23,078 nt of DNA from an uncultured Lachnospiraceae bacterium (GTDB lineage: Bacteria > Bacillota > Clostridia > Lachnospirales > Lachnospiraceae), in the NCBI GenBank assembly GCA_900544445.1, contig UQVK01000061.1, forward strand, positions 1 through 23,078. The letters are read 5' to 3'. The notes under the pieces were generated by a model. That model was not told where the DNA came from. It saw only the letters and a program-made list of their open reading frames with translations, and did no database searches. Numbering within the stretch: the stretch's first letter is position 1; the number at the start of each line of letters is the position of its first letter. The translations under genes were made by a program, and so were the position numbers. Below are positions 14,675-21,353 of this stretch, in pieces.

Positions 14675-15316
14675 ATGGAAGCAAGTCAAATTGAACTGAT
14701 TACAAAGATGGTAATGGAGGCCATGGCGAAGCAGGAATGCTCGAACGGCTACATGGTTCCCGTAGGTGTGTCCGCCAGACATGTGCACCTGACACAGGAG
14801 CATGTGGAAGCGCTGTTTGGGCCGGGCTACCGGCTTACAAAAAAAAAGGAGCTGATGGGCGGCCAGTTCGCGGCCAACGAGCAGGTGACCATCGTGGGGC
14901 TGAAGCTGAGGGCGATTGAAAATGTGCGCGTGCTCGGGCCGGTGAGAAAGGCCTCCCAGGTGGAGATTTCCGCCACGGACGCCATGAAGCTGGGCGTGAA
15001 GGCTCCTCTTCGGGAATCCGGTGATACGGCGGGGAGTGCGCCGATTGCGATCGTGGGTCCGAAGGGGGCGGTTTATCTGAATGAGGGCTGTATCGTTGCA
15101 AAAAGACATATCCATATGTCTCCGAAGGACGCCGCGCAGGCAGGCGTGAAGGACGGAGACTATGTATCCGTGAAGGCGGAAAATGAGAGAGGGACGGTGT
15201 TCGATCACGTGAAGATCCGTGTGGATGACAGCTTTACCCTGGAAATGCACATCGACACGGATGAAGCGAATGCAGGTCAGATCCGTACCGGGGATGTGGT
15301 ACGCATGACCAGGTAG
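14675..15316 (+). CDS. pduL: Phosphate propanoyltransferase PduL
   Basis: A 213-residue PduL-type phosphotransacylase, unrelated to Pta. It converts propionyl-CoA to propionyl-phosphate and regenerates CoA in the compartment. Metal-site histidines are visible in VGVSARHVHLT (H36, H38) and in AKRHIHMSPKDA (H145, H147), with one pair in each of the two related barrels. Residues 1-20 (EASQIELITKMVMEAMAK) match the expected PduL encapsulation helix. ATG 14675 is four bases after GAGGGA of element C; the open frame starting upstream at 14585 crosses that element and is rejected. No propionate kinase gene is seen in the window to finish the ATP-yielding step. Confidence 0.95.
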   Translation: MEASQIELITKMVMEAMAKQECSNGYMVPVGVSARHVHLTQEHVEALFGPGYRLTKKKELMGGQFAANEQVTIVGLKLRAIENVRVLGPVRKASQVEISATDAMKLGVKAPLRESGDTAGSAPIAIVGPKGAVYLNEGCIVAKRHIHMSPKDAAQAGVKDGDYVSVKAENERGTVFDHVKIRVDDSFTLEMHIDTDEANAGQIRTGDVVRMTR

Positions 15317-15372
15317 CCGGTCATGTGCAGACAGTAACAGACGCGGCCCGATGCCGCAGGACGGAGGAAGCC

Positions 15373-15639
15373 ATGATAGTCGGAAAGGTGATCGGAAGCA
15401 TCGTTTCCACCAGAAAGAGCGAAAAGCTGGTGGGAAATAAATTCATGATCGTGGAGCCATTAAAATCCATGAAGGGACATACGGACAGGCTGGTTGCCAT
15501 TGACAACATCGGAGCCGGGATCGGAGAATACGTGCTGGTGGCGCAGGGAAGCGCGGCCAGAATCGGCTGCGATGTGCCGGACGCTCCGGTGGATGCGGCC
15601 ATCGTCGGCATTGTGGATGACGCCAGCAGGCTGGAGTGA
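15373..15639 (+). CDS. BMC-P vertex protein (EutN/PduN/CcmL family)
   Basis: An 88-residue protein with the EutN/CcmL fold: MIVGKVIGSIVSTRKSEKLVGNKFMIVEPL, then DRLVAIDNIGAGIGEYVLVAQGSAAR and APVDAAIVGIVDDASRL. Members form pentamers that close the vertices of the icosahedral shell; one such gene is enough. ATG 15373 has GGAGG seven bases upstream and gives the standard start. An in-frame extension to 15325 has no family match and is rejected. Confidence 0.95.
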   Translation: MIVGKVIGSIVSTRKSEKLVGNKFMIVEPLKSMKGHTDRLVAIDNIGAGIGEYVLVAQGSAARIGCDVPDAPVDAAIVGIVDDASRLE

Positions 15640-15712
15640 TAAGCGGCGGCGATCGGATGGGAGGAATCTTCCACCATTCGATCAGGAAAACCCTGACAGG
15701 CAGGAGAGTGCG

Positions 15713-17056
15713 ATGGAGATTAAGGAATTAGCCGGAATCATAAGAGAAAACGGAATTGTGGGAGCGGGAGGCGCAGGCTTTCCCACTTACATGAAAATCG
15801 ATGAGCGGGTGCAGACCATTCTTTTAAACTGTGCGGAATGCGAGCCGCTTCTGAAACTGCACCGACAGCTCCTTTCCCGTCATACCGGAGAGATTCTGCA
15901 GGCCCTGGCCGTGGTGAAGGAAACGGTGGGAGCCGAAGAAGCCGTCATCGGAATCAAGGGAGAATATGAGGAGACGGTGAAGGCTCTGAAGGCCTGCCTG
16001 CCGGATTTCCCGGGAATGCGCCTTGCGCTTCTGGACAGCGTTTATCCCATGGGAGACGAGGTGGTGCTCATCTATGAGGCCACCGGAAAGGTGGTGCGCC
16101 CCGGCGGACTGCCGATCGAACAGGGAATCGCCGTTTTCAACGTGGAAACCATGTATAACATTTACCGTGCTCTGAGAGAGAAGGCTCCGGTCACGGAAAA
16201 GCTGGTCAGCGTGGTGGGAGAGGTGGCCTCTCCCGTGACTTTACGGGTGCCTCTTGGCGTGAGCCTTTCGGACTGCGTGGAGGCGGCGGGCGGTGCGCGC
16301 ATCCAGGATCCGGTGTACCTGGTGGGCGGCCCCATGATGGGAAATATCCGTCCGGCGGACAGCCCGGTGACCAAGACCACCAATGCCGTCATCGTTCTTG
16401 CTCAGGATCATCCCCTGATTCAGAAGAAGAGGCAGAATCCCGCCATCGGACTGAGACGGGCGGCTTCCTCCTGCTGCCAGTGCGAAACCTGTACGGACCT
16501 GTGCCCCAGACATGCGCTGGGACATCCAATCGAGCCTCACAAATTCATGCGGGCTGCGGCCAACCGGGATTTCCGGGATGCCAACCCGTTCCTGAACACC
16601 TTTTTCTGCAGCTCCTGCGGTCTCTGCGAGCTGTATTCCTGCCCCCAGGGACTGTCGCCCAGAAGTCTGATGGCAGAATACAAAGCGGGTCTGAGAAAGG
16701 CCGGCGTGAAAGCTCCTGCAGATGTGGTTCCGGCTCCGGTCAGGGAATCCAGACAGTACCGGAAGGCGCCGGAGGAGCGCCTGGAGGCCAGGCTTGGACT
16801 GACCCGCTACAATGTGGACGCTCCGTTGCAGGAGGAGCTGCTTGCGGCAAAGAGGGTGAAGCTCCTTCTTTCCCAGCACATCGGCGCGCCTGCCGTCCCG
16901 GCAGTGAAGGAAGGCGACCGGGTGGAAAAGGGACAGATCATCGGAAAGGCGGCGGAGGGCTTAAGTGTACCGGTCCATGCTTCCGTTTCCGGAATCGTGC
17001 GGAAGGTGGAGACGGGAGCCGTGATCCTGACGGCAGGAGGAAAAATTGAAAAATAA
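15713..17056 (+). CDS. pduS: PduS-like Fe-S flavoprotein (RnfC/SLBB family)
   Basis: A 447-residue RnfC/Nqo1-like protein. GIVGAGGAGFPTYMK near residue 14 is the dinucleotide/flavin-binding glycine motif. An SLBB domain lies near residues 165-200 (SVVGEVASPVTLRVPLGVS). Two [4Fe-4S] motifs follow: C254/C257/C260/C264 (CX2CX2CX3CP) and C299/C302/C305/C310 (CX2CX2CX4CP). A C-terminal barrel segment follows. In B12-dependent Pdu systems PduS reduces cobalamin; here the dehydratase is B12-free, so electron transfer or NADH recycling is more likely (inference). The stop codon TAA (17054-17056) lies inside the first hairpin of element D, which means that the last residues are encoded by, or abut, that element. 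Confidence 0.9.
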   Translation: MEIKELAGIIRENGIVGAGGAGFPTYMKIDERVQTILLNCAECEPLLKLHRQLLSRHTGEILQALAVVKETVGAEEAVIGIKGEYEETVKALKACLPDFPGMRLALLDSVYPMGDEVVLIYEATGKVVRPGGLPIEQGIAVFNVETMYNIYRALREKAPVTEKLVSVVGEVASPVTLRVPLGVSLSDCVEAAGGARIQDPVYLVGGPMMGNIRPADSPVTKTTNAVIVLAQDHPLIQKKRQNPAIGLRRAASSCCQCETCTDLCPRHALGHPIEPHKFMRAAANRDFRDANPFLNTFFCSSCGLCELYSCPQGLSPRSLMAEYKAGLRKAGVKAPADVVPAPVRESRQYRKAPEERLEARLGLTRYNVDAPLQEELLAAKRVKLLLSQHIGAPAVPAVKEGDRVEKGQIIGKAAEGLSVPVHASVSGIVRKVETGAVILTAGGKIEK

Positions 17057-17179
17057 GCCTGATGGCTTATTTTTCAATCGGCAGTTTTGTGCCGAAGCAC
17101 CAAACTGCCTGGGATCGCAGAGACGAAATCACCTGCGTGATTTCGTCCCGCGGCCTCAGCGCAACGCTTCGGCAGGAGG
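17045..17179 (+). repeat. Structured element D (before PduT-type gene)
   Basis: Hairpin 1 is 15 bp (17045-17059 with 17064-17078), loop TGAT. Hairpin 2 is GCAGTTT (17081-17087) with AAACTGC (17102-17108) plus GTG/CAC above a mismatch. Hairpin 3 is GACGAAATCA (17122-17131) with TGATTTCGTC (17138-17147). Loop 2 CCGAAG (17092-17097) pairs with CTTCGG (17167-17172). A perfect 13-base direct repeat CGGCAGGAGGAAA brackets it: 17031-17043 (inside the pduS-like gene) and 17170-17182 (the ribosome site). Confidence 0.87.
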
Positions 17180-17184
17180 AAATC

Positions 17185-17733
17185 ATGAGTAAAGCAATCG
17201 GAATGATCGAATTTAAAACGGTATCCGCCGGAATCACGGCAGCCGATACCATGGTAAAGACGGCGCAGGTGGAGCTTCTGGAAGCCCAGACGGTCTGTCC
17301 CGGCAAATATATCGCCCTGATCGGCGGCGCGCTTTCCGCCGTACAGGCGGCTGTGGAAGCGGCAAAGCAGGTGCGCGGGGAGGAGCTGATCGGAAGCTTT
17401 GTTCTGGGCAATCCCCATGAAAGCATTTTCCCGGCCATATACGGATCCACCCATATCGAGAAGGTGAACGCCTTCGGCATTCTGGAAACCTACGATGCCG
17501 CGTCCATCATCGTGGCGGCGGATGTGGCGGCAAAAACAGCAATTGTGGATCTGATCGAGCTGCGCATCGCAAAGGGCATGTGCGGAAAATCCTACCTGAT
17601 TCTGACCGGCGAGGTGGCGGCGGTGGAGGCTGCCATCGAAAAGGCGAAGCAGGCCGCGGCGAAGGACGGCATGTATCTGGATTCCTCCGTGATTGCCCAT
17701 CCTGACGAGCAGATCTGCCGGTCCATTCTGTAA
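17185..17733 (+). CDS. pduT: Tandem-domain BMC-T shell protein, PduT type with pore cysteine
   Basis: A 182-residue protein with two BMC domains (about residues 3-85 and 95-180), as in PduT trimers. The segment TVCPGKYIALIGG matches the PduT pore loop; its cysteine is residue 38, the position that binds a [4Fe-4S] cluster at the pore centre in PduT. FGILETYDAASIIVAADVAAK opens the second domain. Placed directly after the PduS-like gene, it probably carries electrons across the shell to or from that protein (known partnership in Pdu, inference here). ATG 17185 follows AGGAGG by six bases; the upstream frame crosses element D. Confidence 0.92.
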   Translation: MSKAIGMIEFKTVSAGITAADTMVKTAQVELLEAQTVCPGKYIALIGGALSAVQAAVEAAKQVRGEELIGSFVLGNPHESIFPAIYGSTHIEKVNAFGILETYDAASIIVAADVAAKTAIVDLIELRIAKGMCGKSYLILTGEVAAVEAAIEKAKQAAAKDGMYLDSSVIAHPDEQICRSIL

Positions 17734-17769
17734 GTTGTTTTTGACGGAATCAGAGAAAGGTGGTGTGAA

Positions 17770-18558
17770 ATGTTAGCGGTAGAAAGAAGGAATCTGATTC
17801 TGGAGAAGCTGCAGGAAGAAAAAAAGGTCATTGTGAGCGAACTGAGCCAGGAATTTCAGGTATCTGAGGAGACCATCCGGAGGGATCTGGAAAAGCTGGA
17901 TAAGGACGGGCTTGCCATCAAAAGCTACGGCGGCGCGGTGCTCAATGAGAACACCAGCCTGGATATGCCCTTTAATGTCCGCAAGAAAAACAATCCGGCA
18001 GGAAAGCAAAAAATTGCAAAGCTGGTGGAGGGGCTGATCGAGGACGGCGACCACATCATTCTGGATCCCAGTACCACGGCGGTTTTCATTGCGAAGGCCT
18101 TAAAGAGCAAAGAAAGGCTGACGGTGATCACCAATTCCATAGAGGTGATTCTGGAGCTTTCGGATACCTCGGACTGGAACATCATTTCCTCCGGCGGCAG
18201 CCTGCGGGAGGGGTATCTCGCCCTGGTTGGGCCGAGGGCCGTGGAGGGGCTTGGAGCCTTCAACGTGGAAAAAGCGATCATCTCCTGCAAGGGTCTGGAT
18301 ATGGAAAAGGGGATCACGGACGGAAACGAGCTGTTTTCCCAGGCGAAGCAGACCATGCTCAAATCCGCGAAGCAGTGCATCCTTGCGGTGGATCACACCA
18401 AGTTTGACCGCATCGCTTTTTCCAAAATCTGTGATGTGCACGACATTCACGTGGTGGTGACGGATGAGAAGCCTTCCGAACAGTGGCTGGAGCTGTTTGA
18501 CCGCTTCGGCATCGCCTGCCTGTATCCACAGCAGCCGGAAGAGAGTGAAAAACTATAG
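17770..18558 (+). CDS. DeoR-family transcriptional regulator
   Basis: A 262-residue DeoR/GlpR-type repressor. The N-terminal winged helix-turn-helix is RRNLILEKLQEEKKVIVSELSQEFQVSEETIRRDLEKL (residues 6-43), followed by the family SYGGAVL link. The C-terminal sugar-phosphate sensor domain has DPSTTAVFIAKAL, ITNSIEVILEL and SSGGSLR. Members usually bind phosphorylated sugar intermediates, so rhamnulose-1-phosphate or DHAP is a reasonable guess. The gene ends the BMC cluster. Candidate targets are the AAAAAACAACATAAA sites at the two BMC promoters; nine bases of the inverse (GTTGTTTTT, from 17734) also lie just before this gene. Ribosome site AAAGGTGGTG. Confidence 0.92.
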   Translation: MLAVERRNLILEKLQEEKKVIVSELSQEFQVSEETIRRDLEKLDKDGLAIKSYGGAVLNENTSLDMPFNVRKKNNPAGKQKIAKLVEGLIEDGDHIILDPSTTAVFIAKALKSKERLTVITNSIEVILELSDTSDWNIISSGGSLREGYLALVGPRAVEGLGAFNVEKAIISCKGLDMEKGITDGNELFSQAKQTMLKSAKQCILAVDHTKFDRIAFSKICDVHDIHVVVTDEKPSEQWLELFDRFGIACLYPQQPEESEKL

Positions 18559-18589
18559 GCGCGGAGGGAACGGCTCTGCAGCCTCCTTT

Positions 18590-19573
18590 TCAGGAATGGG
18601 ACAGGCGGTAAGCCCTTGGCGTCATTCCGAACTGCTCCTTAAAAATCCGGTGAAAATAGCTGGTATTGTCATACCCCACGGCGGCGATGATTTCCTCCAC
18701 GGGAATGGATGTCGTGGTGAGAAGAAAGGCTGACTGGTTCAGCCTTTTTGTCTGCAGCAAATTCTTAAAGGTCTGCCCGCAGAGGCGTCTTAACAGCCGG
18801 CTGAGATAGTAGGCGGGCTCCCCCAGTCTGACGGAGAGCTCCTCCAGTGTGGCTGTCTGATAATTTTCCTCAATATACTTCATGGCGGCGAGCGCCAGAT
18901 TCTGTTCCTGGGAGCCGGGATCATCCCGGTTGATTTTATCCGTGTGGTTCATCAGCTGCAGAAAAAGAAGCCCCATGGTGGTCTGGTTGATATTTCTGCG
19001 GTTCGGCTTGCTGTTGACGAGTGACCAGATCAGATTTTCCACCAGATTCTGGACGGGGAGGATGCCGCTTACATGAAAATGCAGGTAATCCGCAAGATTT
19101 TTTCCCTGTTCCCCGCTGGAGGAGCCCTTCAGGGAACCCACCAGAAAATCCCGCAGAAAACTGCGCTCGTCCATCATCAGAAAAGTGCGGTCGAAAAATT
19201 CCGGAAGAACGATGAAATTCACCGCGATATCTCCTTCCCCTGCAGGAAGAATCTCCTGGGTGGCATGCTGGTTTAAAAAAAGGAGATCCCCGGTCTCCAG
19301 CACCAGCCGCGTGTTTTCATTGATGATATGGGTGGTGGTTCCGCTGCACATATAGATGATTTCGATATAGTTATGCCTGTGCCGGGGAAAATGTACAAAT
19401 CGGGTGTGCGGCCGGATGTCGATCAGTTTTCCTGCATCCAGCATCTGTCGGCTGTCCACGATGAATTCGTTTTCCGACGTATACAGGCTTTTCTGCACCC
19501 TGCCGTTTCCGGCAAGAATCCCCTTTTCTTCCGGCGAGATCCGCCCGAGGCGTTCCAGAAGCTCCTGATTCAT
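18590..19573 (-). CDS. AraC-family regulator with cupin domain
   Basis: A 327-residue regulator. The N-terminal half holds a cupin-type sensor (FPRHRHNYIEIIYMCSGTTTHIIN, then LETGDLLFLNQHATQEILPAGEGD). The C-terminal 100 residues hold two AraC helix-turn-helix motifs (LEELSVRLGEPAYYLSRLLRRLCGQTFKNLLQTKR and EEIIAAVGYDNTSYFHRIFKEQFGMTPRAYR). It is divergent from rhaB, so it is probably the rhamnose-responsive activator of rhaB-rhaA, comparable in role to RhaS/RhaR. The start at 19573 is preferred because GGAGG lies just upstream (TTGGAGGAACAT); an extension to 19630 has no such site. It converges with the DeoR gene, with 31 bases between stops and no obvious terminator. Confidence 0.92.
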   Translation of the reverse strand: MNQELLERLGRISPEEKGILAGNGRVQKSLYTSENEFIVDSRQMLDAGKLIDIRPHTRFVHFPRHRHNYIEIIYMCSGTTTHIINENTRLVLETGDLLFLNQHATQEILPAGEGDIAVNFIVLPEFFDRTFLMMDERSFLRDFLVGSLKGSSSGEQGKNLADYLHFHVSGILPVQNLVENLIWSLVNSKPNRRNINQTTMGLLFLQLMNHTDKINRDDPGSQEQNLALAAMKYIEENYQTATLEELSVRLGEPAYYLSRLLRRLCGQTFKNLLQTKRLNQSAFLLTTTSIPVEEIIAAVGYDNTSYFHRIFKEQFGMTPRAYRLSHS

Positions 19574-19631
19574 ATGTTCCTCCAATTCTCCGCGAAAAAC
19601 GGCACAGGCCGCAACGGTATCTTTTGGCATC

Positions 19632-19660
19632 AGTGTAGCATTTTTCGCGGGAGGAGTCCA
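19632..19660 (-). promoter_or_regulatory. Probable promoter of the AraC-family gene
   Basis: Minus strand TGGACT (19660-19655), a 17-base spacer, and TACACT (19637-19632) with TGC before it (extended -10). The start codon is about 60 bases downstream. Confidence 0.5.
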
Positions 19661-19668
19661 GAAAAAGC

Positions 19669-19704
19669 TGCAAATAAGGACGGTAAATTTGCAACCGCCG
19701 TCCT
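19669..19704. promoter_or_regulatory. Overlapping inverted repeats in the araC-rhaB divergent promoter region
   Basis: TGCAAAT (19669-19675) and ATTTGCA (19687-19693) form a perfect 7-bp inverted repeat with 11 bases between. AGGACGG (19677-19683) and CCGTCCT (19698-19704) form a second, interleaved with it. They end just at the -35 position expected for rhaB, as an activator site would. Confidence 0.5.
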
Positions 19705-19726
19705 AAAAAAAGGAATGCCGGGCGGC

Positions 19727-19732
19727 TATAAT
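19727..19732 (+). promoter_or_regulatory. -10 box of the rhaB promoter
   Basis: A perfect TATAAT, but the hexamer 17 bases upstream (19704-19709) is TAAAAA, far from TTGACA. A good -10 with a poor -35 fits activator dependence, with the inverted repeats directly upstream. Confidence 0.55.
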
Positions 19733-19782
19733 AGAGACATGGCCAGACGGTAATGCAAAAGGATAAAAGAAGGGAGATGTCT

Positions 19783-21192
19783 ATGGCAGAATACTATCTT
19801 GCGGTGGATATCGGAGCCTCCAGCGGCCGCCATATTCTGGGGCACGTGGAAGACGGGAAAATCCTGCTGGAGGAGGTCTACCGTTTTGAAAACGGGATGG
19901 AAAAAAAGGACGGTCATCTCTGCTGGAACGTTCCCCATCTGTTCCATGAGATCAAAGAAGGATTAAAGGCATGCAGGGTGGCAGGAAAGGTTCCGAAGAG
20001 CATGGGAATCGACACCTGGGCGGTGGACTATGTGCTTCTGGACGAAGCGGACAACGTGATCGGCAATACCTACGGCTACCGTGACGGACGGACGAAAGGA
20101 ATGGACGAGGAGGTCTATGCCATTATTCCGGAGACGGAGCTGTATGCAAGGACGGGAATCCAGAAGCAGATGTTCAACACTATCTACCAGCTCATGGCGG
20201 TGAAAAAGCAGGAGCCGGAAAACATGGAGAAGGCCGTGCAGCTTCTGATGCTGCCGGATTATTTCCATTTTCTGCTGACGGGAAATAAGCTGTCTGAATA
20301 CACCAACGCCACCTCCACTCAGCTGGTGAGCCCGGAAACAAAGCAGTGGGATTATGAGCTGATCGAGAGACTGGGATATAAGAGCTCCATTTTCAGGCCG
20401 CTCCACATGCCCGGCACGGTGGTGGGAAGCTTTACGAAGGAAGTGGAAGAGGAAGTGGGCTTTTCCTGTGAAGTGGTTCTGCCCGCCACCCATGATACCG
20501 CTTCTGCGGTCATTTCCGTTCCTGCGCTGACAAAGGACTGTCTGTATATCAGCTCCGGTACCTGGTCCCTGATGGGCATCGAAAACGATCACGCGATCTG
20601 CAGTGAGGAGAGCAGAAAGCGCAACTTCACCAACGAGGGCGGCTATGAATACCGCTTCCGTTACCTGAAGAACATCATGGGCCTGTGGATGATCCAGTCC
20701 GCACGCCATGAATGGAACGACGCTTATTCCTTCGTCCGGCTCTGCGATATGGCTCAGGAGGAAAGCGCTTTTCCTTCCCGGGTGGATGTGAACGACGATG
20801 CCTTCCTCGCTCCGGAAAGCATGCTGCAGGCGATCCGGGAATCTTGTGAAAAGAAGGGCTGCGCCGTACCGGAAACGGTGGGACAGACCGCGGCGGTGAT
20901 CTATCAGAGCCTGGCGGAAAGCTACGCCCAGACGGTTGCAGAGATTGAAGAGCTGACCGGAAGGCATTTTCCCGCCATCAACATTGTGGGCGGAGGCTCC
21001 AATGCGGCCTATCTGAACCAGCTTACTGCGGATAAATCCGGCAGATGCGTCTATGCCGGCCCCGGAGAGGCGACCGCCATCGGAAACCTGGCGGTGCAGA
21101 TGATAAAGGATGGCAGGTTTGACAGCCTGGAAGCGGTACGCCGCTGTATCCATGATTCCTTCGGCGTGAAAAAATACGAGCCGAAGGCATGA
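19783..21192 (+). CDS. rhaB: Rhamnulokinase
   Basis: A 469-residue FGGY-family sugar kinase. YYLAVDIGASSGRHILGHV is the RhaB-type phosphate-1 motif (DIGASSGR). SMGIDTWAVDYVLLDE, YRDGRT, PATHDTASAV, ISSGTWSLMGIE and NIVGGGSNAAYLNQLTADKSG are further kinase motifs. The enzyme phosphorylates L-rhamnulose to L-rhamnulose-1-phosphate in the cytoplasm, feeding the BMC aldolase. ATG 19783 is preferred, six bases after AGGGAG; in-frame ATGs at 19753 and 19777 are upstream and less well placed. It is the first gene of the rhaB-rhaA unit, separated from rhaA by element E. L-fuculose as a minor substrate cannot be excluded. Confidence 0.94.
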   Translation: MAEYYLAVDIGASSGRHILGHVEDGKILLEEVYRFENGMEKKDGHLCWNVPHLFHEIKEGLKACRVAGKVPKSMGIDTWAVDYVLLDEADNVIGNTYGYRDGRTKGMDEEVYAIIPETELYARTGIQKQMFNTIYQLMAVKKQEPENMEKAVQLLMLPDYFHFLLTGNKLSEYTNATSTQLVSPETKQWDYELIERLGYKSSIFRPLHMPGTVVGSFTKEVEEEVGFSCEVVLPATHDTASAVISVPALTKDCLYISSGTWSLMGIENDHAICSEESRKRNFTNEGGYEYRFRYLKNIMGLWMIQSARHEWNDAYSFVRLCDMAQEESAFPSRVDVNDDAFLAPESMLQAIRESCEKKGCAVPETVGQTAAVIYQSLAESYAQTVAEIEELTGRHFPAINIVGGGSNAAYLNQLTADKSGRCVYAGPGEATAIGNLAVQMIKDGRFDSLEAVRRCIHDSFGVKKYEPKA

Positions 21193-21212
21193 CAATAAAC
21201 GAAATTGGAGGA

Positions 21213-21344
21213 GATTGGAAAATGCGCCCGATAGCGCATTTTCCAATCCGGATTTGTGCCGAAGCGTCACAAATCCTGTGATCGCAGCACCGAATTGGAG
21301 ATTCGGCGCGCGTTCCTCAGCGTAAAAACGCTTCGGAATGGAGG
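21213..21344 (+). repeat. Structured element E (before rhaA)
   Basis: Hairpin 1 is GATTGGAAAATGCGC (21213-21227) with its complement at 21234-21248, again topped by CGAT. Hairpin 2 is GGATTTGTG (21250-21258) with CACAAATCC (21268-21276 region). Hairpin 3 is CCGAAT/ATTCGG (21290-21306). Loop 2 CCGAAGCGT (21259-21267) is the exact complement of ACGCTTCGG (21328-21336), which runs into the ribosome site GGAGG (21340-21344). AGCG (21319-21322) competes for the same CGCT. Confidence 0.87.
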
Positions 21345-21353
21345 AAAATTATC

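Noticed and set aside
19328..19753. Plus-strand frame of 141 codons opposite the AraC gene start
   Set aside because: It is a shadow of the AraC-family gene and of the divergent promoter region, with no ribosome site or domain.
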